From positions 1-64,000 of the forward strand of contig JALDNG010000428.1 in the NCBI GenBank assembly GCA_024349245.1: a stretch of DNA of 64,000 nt, in the 5' to 3' direction. The notes below the pieces were generated by a model that made no database searches, was not told the origin of the DNA, and saw only the letters and a list, made by a program, of their open reading frames with translations. How positions within the stretch are numbered: position 1 is the first letter of the stretch; each line of letters opens with the position of its first letter. A program made the translations under genes and the position numbers. Positions 10,960 through 22,428 of this stretch are shown here, in pieces. The DNA is from Neodontobutis hainanensis (lineage: Eukaryota; Chordata; Actinopteri; Gobiiformes; Odontobutidae).

Positions 10960-12283
10960 ACAGTGTGTTGTTTTTTCTGCAGTTGTGCTGATGTTTAAAG
11001 TGACATTAGAACCAGTCTGTAACATCTGTCCTTGTTCCTGAGCCTCACACGCTGCTCATCTTCAGATAAATACAGTGGGTTGTTTAATGAAATATTGTCA
11101 TTTTTAATCCTTTCATTAGTTTAAATATGTCTTTGGGAATACTTTTTATGACAATTATATTCTTGAGGAGGTTTTAAATATTTGTTTAAATTGATAAAGT
11201 TTTGATATTTTTGTATTTCTTTATTATTTTCAGAAAGGTCTTGTACAAAAATAATGATTCTGTATCCATTTTGTTAAGTATAATGACTTATTTGGTTTTG
11301 TAATGTCTTCCTTGTTCAGTGGACCGGGACAGGCAGGGTCAGGACGGGGATCTTGAGTCCGATGGGTCGACCAACTCAGAGTCTGGCATTTTTCTACTTT
11401 GTTTTGGACTGATACTGTGTTTTTGATTTATTAAATTTAAAGAATCAGTGCATTAATCTTCTTTGATATTTTGATTGTGTTTAATTTTAAACATATTACA
11501 TTATAATCATTTGTTGTCTTTGATTTGACACGTGTTACATTTTGATCATTTGAACTGATTACATTTACTTGAAGCCTTGTTTGTGGATTGCAACGCCTTG
11601 GGGAGAGGGAGGGGCAGGAGAGTTTTTCCCAGCGATAGGTCATTTATCGAATGCTCAAATGTACTTAGGCTAGTTCAGCTGCCCTGCTGGGTTTTCACTC
11701 CTGCCATAGTTTACACTTCACATCTAGGTTTTATGTCTGTTCAGCTTAAACATGTGAGAATTGTATATTTCTTATTGTTAAAAGATAAAAGTAAAATAAA
11801 CTGTGGAGGAGAGTATTTAAATGAGGCACAGCTCGATTTAAGAAGGTTTGAGACTCGGAACAAAATGACACTTGATGTGAACTTTGTAAAAGAAGCAAAA
11901 AAAAAAAAAATAAAACTCACACATCCCCTGCACGATTATCTCTACATTTGTGGAGTTATCAGTTTTATACTTTCATTTCCTTGTGTGTTGTTCTAATGCT
12001 TTCATAAAATCCTCAAAGCTCTGACGTGTCTCAGGACGAGACACAGCTCAGTTTTTCAGGAAAATACCACAGTTTGTAAAAGTCCAAAGTCTGCCTCCAT
12101 CAAACACTTTCTTCTTTTACGTTTGTCCAAGACACATTTTCTTTTACATTCAGATGTAAATGAAAATATGACTTTTTAAAGTGATCTGGTTCAAACAGAA
12201 GCTCTGGACTTTTATGGATCAAAAAAAGAGGAGAAAGTACAACAAACTATTTCTGAGCTCGATGGATTGTAAAAAGACTGACA
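10960..12283. other. NLR intron 6, unique part between the duplicated copies
   Basis: AT-rich sequence without a recognised exon. The frame 11577-11996 has no domain and no splice context and is taken as noise. Confidence 0.5.
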
Positions 12284-13375
12284 CTGATTTACTGAAGACT
12301 TTTCATTTGTTCTTTGGCCAAGCATCCCTCTCATAAACATGATACAGTGAGACTTTATGAGCTGTTTGTTCAAACCCAAGAGTCAGAGAAAAGAAGAGAA
12401 GGACCAGTGACTGACCTCAGAGTCTCCAGTCGACAGTTTGGACTCAATAGTCCTTCACACAACTCCTTCATTCCTGAGTCTAAGTCATAGTTCTGACTCA
12501 GGTCTAGTTCTCTCAGGTGAGAGGGACTGGACTTCAGAGCCGACGACAGAACTTCACAGTGAATCTTTGAGAGTCCACAATCAGAAAGTCTGTAAACACA
12601 GTAACATTAAGTCAAACATTAGAGATGTAAAGGTTCTCAGTCGTCCAGGTCACAGAACTACATTTATTCACTTTAAATTCAAAGTTTAAAACTATCTCCA
12701 GCTGCAACAGATACAAACATATTTGACTGTTTTTCATTATTGTCCCAACCTTTTCTTCTTTGTCAAAGCTCCTTACACTAAACTAAATATTAAAAACACT
12801 AAATATCTCACATCTGTTGAAAAATCAGACAAAAAGCTTCATAAAGTCTTGTAAAAATATAATTGTGACTGAAGCCCCACATTTACAGAGCTCTCAGTCT
12901 AAAACACTTCAGAGTTTAGCAGAAGGTCCTTTTGTAACATGCTGTAAACATGAAGGGTTTTTAAATGTGTTTGGATGAATGCTCCATGAGCAGGAGCCAA
13001 AGTGAGGCTTATTACTGTCCTCTCTTTTCACTCATTTCACATTTATGCTTCATTCATTTCAGCAACATTGTGCATTTTACAAAGACACTGACAAAAACAA
13101 AAGAAAAAAAAAACAAAAGAACAAGTGACACAGACAGTGGTCCTCTGTGAGGTTGGGATGTGTGTGTTTAAGCCCGTCCTGTGGACGACTGTGTCTGAGA
13201 CACGAGACGAGAGCAGAGCTACAGAAATAAATCAAGTTAAAAAAGATTGAAAGAACAAAAACAGTGGCACATAAACCATCTGGAAATGATTGACGCCAAA
13301 CTCAGTGACCCACATAATCCCTGCAGCTGTTCAGTCACAAAATTATGACACATCCCATAATGTGCAGTGCTTCAG
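12284..13375. repeat. Segmental duplication, copy 2 (contains LRR exon 1)
   Basis: Partner of 9892-10959; see that entry. This copy carries a longer A-rich stretch (about 13105-13120) and a 15-bp addition near 13270. Confidence 0.92.
12416..12589 (-). CDS. NLR gene, LRR exon 1
   Basis: 174-nt exon directly 3' of the NACHT exon in the transcript. The NACHT exon ends with AA and this exon begins with A, restoring a Lys codon, then LSDCGLSKIHCEVLSSALKS. Donor AG|GTCAGT. The leucine-rich repeat supplies the ligand-sensing or autoinhibitory face in this family. Confidence 0.92.
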
Positions 13376-13528
13376 TTTATTTACAGTATTTTTCAAAGAC
13401 ATGCCCTGAGCCTAAATCATATATTTAATATTTTAATAAACTGCCTTCTTAATGACAGTTCCTGTTTGTGACTAAAGTGGTTTTCCTCAAGACTTAAGAT
13501 TTTCAGTAAATATTTAAACAGTACTTAC

Positions 13529-15272
13529 TTTGCCTTTCTGCAGTTCCTCACGACCGGAATCAGTCTCCGTCGTCCTTCAGCTGAAGTCTCGTACTTCTTT
13601 AGGTCCAGCTCATCCAGGACCTCCTCTGACATCTGCAGCATGTAGGCCAGAGCTGAACACTGGATCTCAGAGAGCTTTTCTGATCTGTTCTCTGACTTCA
13701 GGAAGTCCTGGATCTGCTGATGGACCGAGCGGTCGTTTAACTCTGTCAGACAGTGGAAGATGTTGATGCTTCTGTCAGGAGAGATATCATCTGTGTTCAT
13801 CTCCTTCAGGTTGTTGATGACTCTTTGTCTTGTCTCTGAGTCGATCTGTGTTGGACCCAGCAGAGCTCCCAGAAGCCTCTGGTTGGACTCCAGAGAGAGG
13901 CCGTGAAGGAAGCGCACAAACAGGTCCAGGTGGCCATTTGGACTTTGGAGGGACTCCTTCATGGCGTCTCTGAGGAAGATGTCTAGTGTTGAGTCATGTT
14001 TCCAGAATCTCACAAATTTCTTCAGTGTATTTTTGTTGTTCTTGTTAAAGCAGTGGTGTCTGTAAAATGCAGCCAGAAACTCCTGGACGCTCAGATGAAC
14101 AAAGCAGTAGACTGATTTGTGGAAGATGAGCGTCTCTCGTTTGAAGATCTCTGTACAAAGTCCTGAGTAGACCGAGGCCTCGGTCAGGTCCAGACCCACC
14201 TGCTGCAGATCTTTTTGGTAAAACATGATGTGTCCTTTCTGCAGATGTTCAAAGGCCAGCCTCCCCAGCTTCAGAAGGACTTCACAGTCGGCCTGTGTCA
14301 GCTGTAGATGAGTCGAATGTTGGTACTTGAGCCTCTTCCTGTGAGTCTGCACCAGCAGGAAGTGTGCGTACATGTCGGTCAGGGTCTGGGGCAGTGGTCC
14401 TCTCTGCTTGGTTCCCAACATGTGCTCCAGGACTGTGGCTGTGATCCAGCAGAAGACTGGGATCTGGCACATGATGTGGAGGCTCCTGGACGTCTTGATG
14501 TGGGAGAGGACTCTGTCACACAGCTCTTCATCTGTGAACCTCTTCCTGAAGTACTCCTCCTTCTGGGCCTCAGTGAAGCCCCTGACCTCTGTGACCCTGT
14601 CCACACACCTCGCAGGGATCTGATTGGCTGCTGCTGGTCGGGAGGTGATCCATATAAGGGCAGAAGGAAGCAGTGTGGCTCTGATGAGGTTTACCAACAG
14701 CACGTTGACCTGTGACCTCTGTGTGACCTCAGAGATGACCTGACATGTGTGTAAATCCAGAGGCAGTCTGCTCTCATCGAGGCCGTCGAAGATGAACAGG
14801 AGTTTCCTGTCGGCCAGCGTCTCTGCCGTCAGCTTCTGTAGCGTTGGATAGAAAACCTGTATCAGCGTCAGCAGACTGTAGTCCTGCTCTGGGACCAGGT
14901 TCAGCTCTCTGAACGACAGGGGCACCACCAGATCCACCTCCTGGTTCTCCAAGCCCTGGGCCCAGTCCAGAGTGAACTTCAGAACCGAGAAGGTCTTTCC
15001 CACTCCAGCCACGCCGTTGGTCAGCACCACTCTGATGGGCTTCTGATCGGACGCTAACGCTTTAAAGATGTCGTGGCACCTGATTGGAGCGTCGTGGACA
15101 GTCTTCTTGGACTGAGTCTCCAGCTGCCTGACCTCATGTTGGGTACTGACCTCTTCACTGACCTCTGTGATGTACAGCTCAGTGTAGATCCTGTTCAGAG
15201 CCGTTCTACTTCCTGTTTCAGTTCCTTCAGACACACTTTCAAATCTCAGCTGCAGACTCCTCTTATGCTCAC
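13529..15272 (-). CDS. NLR (NLRC3-like) receptor gene, FISNA-NACHT exon; describes the whole gene
   Basis: Large 1744-nt exon of a cytosolic NOD-like receptor. The full model is minus-strand exons 19649-19770, 19297-19416, 16863-16973, 16285-16469, 13529-15272, 12416-12589, 10024-10197, 6782-6949 and 6120-6219. All junctions match in phase and give 965 residues. This exon carries the FISNA segment (LNRIYTELYITE, HEVRQLET; about residues 200-240), Walker A GVAGVGKT (266-273), Walker B LLFIFDGLDE (337-346), and the winged-helix and helical parts (FVHLSVQEFLAAFY) up to RNCRKAK. Acceptor ttccag, donor AA|GTAAGT. Family members bind ATP, oligomerise or modulate innate signalling; the ligand is unknown. 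No inactivating change is seen in this exon. The exact NLR-C subgroup cannot be assigned by eye. Confidence 0.95.
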
Positions 15273-16284
15273 CTGGAACAATACAGCTTTATATTAAACA
15301 AGTTCTTCTCACTCTTTTATATTCATATTCTATTCATACAAACATATCTTAACAAAACAAGTTGTTTTGCTCTGACTTCTTTTCAGGTCGTCTCAGAGGC
15401 CGTTTACAGGGAACACTGGTCAGAAAAACACAACAGTCCTGTTGAAGCTGAGTCACGTTCACAGGACAACGTTACGACACAATCCTTAAATAAAACTGTC
15501 AGATCATGTGACTTTGCTCACAGCTGATTGGTCCAGTTTGGGTTTGTCTCTAAACCAGAATAAAAGTTGTGGAGTCAGTTACCGATGAAACCTGCTCAAA
15601 ACCAAAACACCTTCTGGAGCCTCAAACTAAACCTGAACTTACCTGGATCTAAACCTGAAGCAGCTTCAAACAACAGACCTCAGGTGTAACAGTCCAGACT
15701 GACCTGACAGACACTAGTGTACGCAGCAGAAAACCTACAAGCTGTCTTTCTAGTTCTGTCCACACTTTGGGAACAGATAACTGCAGAACGTCACTAAAAC
15801 AAAGACTGTGACGTCTGTGCTTCATGTTTTAGAGACGACTAATACACAGGACGTTTTTACAATAATACTTTTGTAAATAAACCAATGTGAGAAAGACCGG
15901 TCACTTTTAGTAAAGCAGACAATGATGAGTGAGAGGCCACAGAACATCTTTGGAAAATAAAAAACAAGAGAGAGACAGCATCAATTATTGTCAAGGGCTT
16001 TAAAAATATTATTTAAAACTTTAGAATAGTGGAAGTAGAGGAGCTGTGCTTCAGTCTGAACCCTGACCTTATGGAGTTAGAGCCAGACGCACTGTAACTT
16101 CTTCATTAACCAAAGACTCAAGCCTTTGTCACAACAGAGAGTTTTGAAACAGGTCTATGTTCATTTAAAAAGACTGGACCTGCAGCTTTCACTGGTGGAA
16201 TCAAGAGGAGTTTTATTAGTGACCAGAGTCATGTTAAATACAACACAGTGGCTGCAGGGTTTTCTGAAGAATGAATGGTCTTAC
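15273..16284. other. NLR intron 4
   Basis: Between the RING and NACHT exons. No repeat or further exon was recognised. Confidence 0.5.
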
Positions 16285-16469
16285 TGAGGAGAGTGTAGTC
16301 CAGTCTTGGTCTTTGTCCACACTGGGGACAGGGCTGAGGTGAACCAGACTGGTCCCAGTTTGAAGAGAGACACTGTCTGCAGAAGCAGTGTCCACAGCTG
16401 GTAGAGACTGGATCAGTCAGGACGCTCTGACACAGACCACAGGACGATGGGCCGTCACCAGGACTCTCT
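16285..16469 (-). CDS. NLR gene, RING-finger exon
   Basis: 185-nt exon with acceptor tccacag and donor A|GTAAGA. It encodes a complete C3HC4 RING: CGLCQSVLTDPVSTSCGHCF, then CRQC and CPQC. The zinc ligands are C128, C131, C143, H145, C148, C151, C165 and C168 in the joined protein. The split codons to both neighbours restore Leu and Ser. RING domains usually act as E3 ubiquitin ligases by recruiting E2; activity here is inferred. RING heads on FISNA-NACHT proteins are known in teleosts. Confidence 0.9.
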
Positions 16470-16862
16470 CTGTGGACATCAACACATTCATTAAAACAGC
16501 TTTACAAAGGTCACAGCCTGGTCCCTGCTTTTGGACAAAAATACTGAGCCCTCCTTTTGACCTGTTTCTGGAAATGGAGCCATTAATGAAACTAACTCAT
16601 TTGACTGGAGTCATGTTCTGTCTCATCCTCTCACTTTAAATCTGAGCTCAAATGAAGACATTAGAAGTGAGTTATTACTGACAGATAAAAACATCTGACA
16701 ATAAACAGAACAGTCTTCCTTTGGGCTGAATGTGTCCTGTCTCCAGTTTTACACAGTTTTCATTTTAAACAGTGATGGAGAGATGACAGTGGTTCAGTGA
16801 ATATATCTGCACTGATCAGCTGCTGATGAAGTCAATATAAATGATATTAGTGCATCAATTAC

Positions 16863-16973
16863 AGTCGACTCTGTGGAGCTCCAGGTTCATTACTGAAGTT
16901 TAGACGGAGCTCTTTGGACCAGTCGCTCTTCAGAGACACACAGCTGGACACTGGAGACACTGCTCTCTGATTT
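16863..16973 (-). CDS. NLR gene, N-terminal repeat exon 2 (weak donor)
   Basis: 111-nt exon encoding NQRAVSPVSSCVSLKSDWSK and then LNFSNEPGAPQSRL. It is a paralogue of the next upstream exon (19297-19416), and the flanking intron (aatgatattagtgcatca) is duplicated too. Its donor is CT|GTAATT, where the other copy has CT|GTAAGT, so splicing may be weak. Because the length is a multiple of three, skipping would keep the frame. The SCVSLKSDWS-type motif is typical of the N-terminal linkers of fish NLRs; its function is unknown. Confidence 0.75.
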
Positions 16974-17154
16974 CTGAAACAACACTTTTCATGAACACAC
17001 TGATTTATTCTAGAGTCAGACAGAGGACGGTTGTCACTGACATCATCAAATCAAAAGGAACAGATGTGTTCAAAGGGTTTCTTTAACACAACACTGTGGC
17101 CTCTGGAAAAGCAGGAGCCACTGCTCTGTCAGCTGCACCTGCCTCAAAGTAATA

Positions 17155-17376
17155 ATGGGCTCAGTGTTAGAGCGGTCGTCCTGAAACCAGAAGGTTGGTG
17201 GTTTGATTCCCGTTCTCCCCACAGTTTATATTGTTGTTGTGCCTTTGGGCAAGACACTTATGATGTTCCAGCTGTAACACTGGTGTATAAATGTCTGTGT
17301 GAATAGAAGCTGGATGTAAAGAGCTCTGAGTGCCCAGTAGGTCATAAAGTGCCATAAAAACAATACCATTTATTTA
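17155..17376 (+). mobile_element. tRNA-derived SINE
   Basis: The head is gctcagtgttagagcgg (A box) with ggtttgattccc (B box). It is followed by the conserved ttgggcaagacactt and a 3' part (gatgtaaagagctctgagtg, aaagtgccataaaaac) of a common percomorph SINE. Same family as 7699-7913 in the head, different tail. Confidence 0.8.
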
Positions 17377-17514
17377 AAGACCATGAATTAATTTGTTAAA
17401 TTCCAGATAAGATGTTAGAATTTATAAAACCAACTGAGCAAGTGGTTTGAGAAGTTTTTAAGGCGACATGTTGAGTTAAAAGTTACTCTACAACAAATAA
17501 AAAAACAGAAACAA

Positions 17515-17640
17515 GACATGAACAGCCCTGTGACTAACTGGCCCCTGTCCAGAGTGAACCCCACCTCAGGCCCAAAGCTGCTGGGATAGGCTCTAGTCAC
17601 CCACGACCCCTAACGGGACTAAGAGGTAGAAAATGAATGA
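17515..17640 (+). mobile_element. SINE/LINE 3'-end fragment
   Basis: Contains aaagctgctgggataggctc and cccctaacgggact, the 3' portion of an interspersed repeat very common in teleosts; a longer copy is at about 40524-40800. Confidence 0.65.
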
Positions 17641-18270
17641 ATAAATGAAGACGTGAGAAACACAGGAGACTCCAGCTTGAGAAAAAACTACTACTTCTAC
17701 TTTCAGCCTCACAAGCCTTTTTACAGCAAGAGACATCTTTTGCCTTGTTTCTATTACGAAGAAAACATTTTGAAAATGGAGCAGGAAAGATGTTGTCCCT
17801 AAAATTAAAGCAAATGGAAAATAAACATTCCATTCCTGCAGTTCATGAACAAAAATAAATAAATACAGCTTTTAACAGTTTTAACAGAAAGTGAAGAGGA
17901 TAAATGAGAAAACCGTCCAAAGCCTTCAGTAAATAACCTGCAGTGTTAGGTCTTTGTTTAAGAAGGACCAGAGCAGACAGGAGCTCTTTCTGGCTGGACC
18001 TGTGCTGGTAAAGTTGTATCTGTGAAAGGTTCTCTGTTAATCATGTATTTTGAACTCGGCTCCAGCAGCAGGGCTGTTTGATTATCTTTTTACAAATGCA
18101 GCTACACTTATGTTTCATTCCCTTGTTTCTGTTCAAGGTCAATGAGCCTCTGAGCATGACTTTAAATAAGTGGATATTAACAAAGTAACTTAAAACTTAA
18201 CTTAAAAATCACCAATAAATCTGCCTCTGATGGAGTTAGACCTGGTTAATTACTTTGTGTTCAATAATTA

Positions 18271-18500
18271 GTTCTTATTAACTTTAGCTGAGACCTAAAA
18301 CCTCTTTAGATCAAACCCAATCATAAACACTGGTCTCATGTGTTTCACTAAAACAGAAGAACTTTATCAAAACAACTCTCTTTTGTTTAACTGTTACCTT
18401 TTATACATTTTCACCTGTTATTTATTAATAATTACAAGAATGTATTAACAGTAATAATTATTGTGAGGACCAGAAGTTCTTCACAAAGGACCTGATTGGG
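18271..18500. repeat. Dispersed duplication, copy 1
   Basis: About 230 bp, from gttcttattaactttagctg to the phrase aaaggacctgattgggtcct, repeated with few changes at 23196-23424 in the same orientation. Identity unknown. Confidence 0.85.
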
Positions 18501-19296
18501 TCCTGGGACCTTAAGTTGGACCTGGTCTTTACTCTCAGTGTCTGCAGCACATGATCCAGAACATTATGACATCTCTCTGACAGAACACTTAGAATAAAAC
18601 AAGTCTAAATGTTTAAATGTGATTACATGCTACCTTTGTGCCTCTTTTGTCAATAATATATAAAAATGAAATATACACTTATTATAGAAATAAATGACAA
18701 TATGAATAATAAACTGGATAATATAAAACAGAAGTAATGTAATAAGAATGTAAACATTTATGTTGTTTTGTCTTTGTCCTGTGTAATGCTTTGTAAATGG
18801 TATTGAACTTGTTAGTTTTTGAACTGTCTCTTGTCTAAAAATTACAACTTTAAAATAAAAATAAAGATAAACATATCTGATAAATCCCCAGAAGTCCTCT
18901 CTGGGCTTCCATAGACTCACTGTGAACTCTGGCTCCTCCCACCATCCAAACACATGAATGTAAAGGTGTCTCCTTCTAAAGCCTCTTTCAGACGTGTCTC
19001 CAGAGAACGTCAGGAGACATGAGCCTGTGTCACTCTGGGACATCGTCCTATTTTAAAGCCTCCACATGTCTGAAAAAAACCCTCCTGTCTGTCCAAACAC
19101 AGTCCTGCAGCTGTTCTCTCATTTCTGTCACACTCTGTTCAAAAGCAGCTTTTTCAAGAGTCTTTAATGTGAACTGACACAAGGCTCATCACTGTCCAGA
19201 CTCTACACCAGCCCTCCTCCCAAAAAGAACTAATGACTCAATCAATAATAATGAGCAACACTTTCTAAATATAAATGATATTAGTGCATCACTTAC

Positions 19297-19416
19297 AGTC
19301 GACTCTGTGGAGCTCCAGGTTCATTACTGAAGTTTGGAGGGAGGCTCTTGGACCAGTCGCTCTTCAGAGACTCACAGCTGGGCACTGGAGACACTCTCTG
19401 TTTGTGACACTCGTCT
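19297..19416 (-). CDS. NLR gene, N-terminal repeat exon 1
   Basis: 120-nt exon with acceptor gttttag and donor CT|GTAAGT. It encodes DECHKQRVSPVPSCESLKSD and then WSKSLPPNFSNEPGAPQSRL. It is paralogous to 16863-16973. Entry phase matches the first coding exon (CA+A giving Gln). Confidence 0.82.
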
Positions 19417-19648
19417 CTAAAACAACAGGATTTATTGTACAGTGTGTGTTAATAAGCAGCAGTGAGCACTTCCTCTGACTCTGTTCTGTTCAGAAAACAC
19501 ACACTTTACAGTTTCCTTCAGACACAATATTCTTATTTTTGGGCCTGAGCCTCAGTTAAAGCAGTGGCTCCATGAATGTGTCCTGTGCTGTATCAGGTCA
19601 ACCACAGTGTTCTTAAATCAAACACAAACAGCTGATGATGCTACTCAC

Positions 19649-19770
19649 TGTGTTGGAGCGGGCCCTGGCTCGCTGCTGCCATCTGGAGGTTCCTTCACGA
19701 ACACACCTCTCTCTTCATTATGACTCTGTGAAGACTGGGCCTCCTCTTCGTCCACACTGACATTATTCAT
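19649..19770 (-). CDS. NLR gene, first coding exon
   Basis: The exon begins after ttcag (first base 19783); the first ATG is at 19770 (MNNVSVDEEEAQSSQSHNEE). It ends at CA|GTGAGT after EPGPAPT. The first 13 nt are 5' UTR, so at least one upstream non-coding exon is expected. The sequence is acidic and low in structure. No PYD or CARD is encoded in this model. An earlier coding exon is not excluded. Confidence 0.7.
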
Positions 19771-20269
19771 GTTCTGTCTCAGTCTGAAAGGTGAACGAGT
19801 CAAACACAGTGAGCTCTGATCATTTTAATAAAGCACCTCATGAATAATTATCACATGGAGCTGGAGCCAGATGTTTCTAATGTGATTGATTCTTGTCTTT
19901 ATTTCATGTTAATGTTTAGATGTTGGTCTTAAACCTCTCCAGATGGGCCTCTGCCTTTATTCAGGAGAACTGTTCATATTTGGGCCTGTGAAGGCCTCTG
20001 GGTAAAGTCTCCACAGTCCTCCAGAATCTGTTCTGATCTGAAGCTTTCTCACCTCGTTTTAGCCTTTTCTGCCCAAAACAAACTGGTTCATCATTTTCTC
20101 TAGAATTCTGAACATTGTTTATGGGACCAACACCGTTTTCCTTTAAAATCTAGACAAACTCTTTAAATGTGACAAAACTGTTCAGGCTGCTGTTGAATAC
20201 AGACGACACACTTTAAAACCAACTCATTAAGAATATGATCGTCTATAGGATTTATTCTAAACTAAATGG

Positions 20270-21247
20270 TAATAGTATTTTAGAGTGTAATGAATGTCAT
20301 TTTATTATAAAATTAAAAAAAACTTGTAAAACTCTTTTTAACTAAGGTGATAATTTGTTATTAATCACATACTTACGATTATGTTTTATTTAATTGGTTT
20401 GTCCCAAAAGTGAACAAAAATGCATCTAATTTGCAAACCATGGCATTATATATTGGCAGTTATGTTATTTACAGTACATACAGACTAATAAATATATAAT
20501 AGTTATAATAGTTATAGTTATAAAATACTTTTTTTTGTCTTTTTTTTAATTAAATGATTAATATAACTTGTAAACCAAAATTAGTAAACTACAGTACAAC
20601 TACAACTTCTAAAATACCATAACTATAGTAAAATAGTTAATATAGTATAAAAATAGATCTGAGAACTATACACATGGACTGTGTTGGCTTTATCTGTTCT
20701 TATCCAAATGGCATAGTTAGTAGTTTTTTTAGACTGTGGACCTCTCATAAAGCACAGCTCACAGCATCACTTTCATTACTATCGCTGCTTTAATTATTGC
20801 ATTTACTCCGACTATGTTTACCCCTGCCTCTCCTCGACTGGTTAAAGTGTCAGGATGAATAACACGTATTTGTCCCACACAACTGTCACTGGAGGCAGCA
20901 TTATTCCCGAAGTGTACCCTACTCCCTGTCACTACCGCGGCCACGGCGCAGGTGATAGAAGCCGGGGCGGGCTACGATCACCTGTGCTAAAGCAGCAGGT
21001 GCTAAAGGTAGAGCTGCAGGTGCTAAAGGCAAAGCTGCAGGTGCTAAAGGCAAAGCTGCAGGTGCTAAAGGTAAAGCTGCAGGTGCTACGCAGACACGGC
21101 TTTACTTCCTAACCTTGTCACTACCGCAGCCAGAGCGACTAGTTTCCTCCCGTTTCTTTCACAGATTTTGGGCAAAGTGTGGCAAATACGGAGTGTGCTT
21201 TATGCAGCTACAGAGAGAGGCACGAGCAGCGCCGCTGTACAAGTCAC
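20270..21247 (+). repeat. Diverged direct-repeat block, copy B
   Basis: Homologue of 4594-5775 in the same orientation, with a shorter VNTR (about 5 units of 21 bp at 20990-21090, gctaaaggtaaagctgcagg). It lies just upstream of the NLR gene's first exon. It contains very AT-rich sequence at its left side. Confidence 0.8.
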
Positions 21248-21299
21248 ACAGGGACTCTCAGACTCGGGAGATGAACGACTCCTTTCTGTTTCCTGTATG

Positions 21300-21433
21300 A
21301 GATAATGCGCATGCGCAGCTCCACACAAACGTGAACGACTCACTCTCTGTGATGACTCGTTGTTCCCGAGTCATTTTAAAGACTCGTTCAAAAAGAACGA
21401 ATCGTTCATGAACGACTCATCACTGCTGCATAG
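21300..21433 (-). mobile_element. Terminus of a hAT-like DNA transposon
   Basis: The segment ends at 21425 in CACTG. Read on the minus strand it starts CAGTGATGAGTCGTTCATGA, which fits a hAT terminal inverted repeat (CAGTG...). It includes the 14-bp palindrome TCGTTCATGAACGA and several gaacgactc repeats. The following 8 bp (ctgcatag) would be the target duplication, but the matching other end was not located. Confidence 0.45.
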
Positions 21434-21797
21434 TCTACAGTTAAAAAGTTTGTATTATGAGGTGTGTTTTAGCTAAAATGCTAAAGTAACATATCTGGTT
21501 AGCATTTGGGCTAACAACACCATCGAGTGTGTTTAAAAATACGTATTTTTTTTTCATTTGGTCCAGAGTTTAAAACACAGCTGTGAACACTCGGCGGACC
21601 GAGGCTTTTGTCTCGGACTGAACTAAATGGATTGTTTTTTGTTTCCAGCTGTTGAAGCGGACAACAAGAGAGAACACACCCTGTTTCTCGGTAAAAGGCC
21701 CATGATTCACAAACAGTTCTGTTCTGAGCCAAAACTAAACAAGAGGAAGTAACGTAGTGAAAATACAGCAGTAAAAGCCTCTGTAACAGTCCACACT

Positions 21798-21930
21798 GAG
21801 ACAACAGCTTTAATAAAGTCAACACTAATGTCACACTCACCTCCTCACACCAGGACAACAGCTTTAATAAAGTCAAAGACACTAATGTCACACTCACCTC
21901 CTCACACCAGGACACGGTAAAATGGAGTCT
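21798..21930. repeat. 54-bp repeat, short copy (about 2 units)
   Basis: About two units of the same repeat that fills 1-472, then the same flank (aatggagtctttct ... atactttcact). One unit carries a 3-bp addition. Confidence 0.9.
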
Positions 21931-22185
21931 TTCTGTGGATACTTTCACTTTCGTTTGAGTCACGTGATCAGTCTGAGCGGAACTAAACAGGACTTATTCT
22001 TCTGTTTATAGATTACACTTACATTATTTACCAAAATACTAACAGTGTAGTTTTAAGAGCCTTGGACTTTCTTTTGAATGCCATCTGCAGATTTAACTGT
22101 GACATATTATAACTTTATAATTCACTGTAAACAAAATAATACTTAGTCCAAACGTACACAGTAAAAGTTCTTTATACTAAGAGAG

Positions 22186-22428
22186 AGTAGTATTCGAGGT
22201 ACTTGAGATTAATACAAGTTTCATGTTCTCCTCAAGTAATTTTTTTTTTTATTCCATCTCAAAGTCTGCATTCCTTGCTCAAAAGTAGGTACTTTGAATT
22301 ACTTTGTAGTACTTTGGATTACTCCAAAAGACCAGAGTAAAAGTACTTGGTACTATTCGAGGTACTGAGTAAATTATTACAGGTTTCATGTTCTACTCAT
22401 GGAGATTTTTCTTTTTATTCCATCTCAA
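22186..22428. repeat. Two-unit direct repeat of about 165 bp
   Basis: Segments beginning tattcgaggtact at about 22191 and 22356 share aagtttcatgttct or a variant and tttttattccatctcaaa. The phrase gtaaaagtactt recurs. It looks like an interspersed element of unknown class. Confidence 0.6.

Larger units (their letters stand above)
16974..19296. other. NLR intron 2, with SINE and duplicated segment
   Basis: Contains a SINE at 17155-17376, a repeat tail at 17515-17640 and a 230-bp segment (18271-18500) duplicated at 23196-23424. The minus-strand frame 18630-19043 has no recognised domain. Confidence 0.5.

Noticed and set aside
11577..11996. 139-codon plus-strand frame
   Set aside because: AT-rich, no domain, lies within the NLR intron on the opposite strand.
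18630..19043. 137-codon minus-strand frame in the NLR intron
   Set aside because: No recognised domain, low-complexity aromatic tail, and no phase-compatible place in the NLR model.
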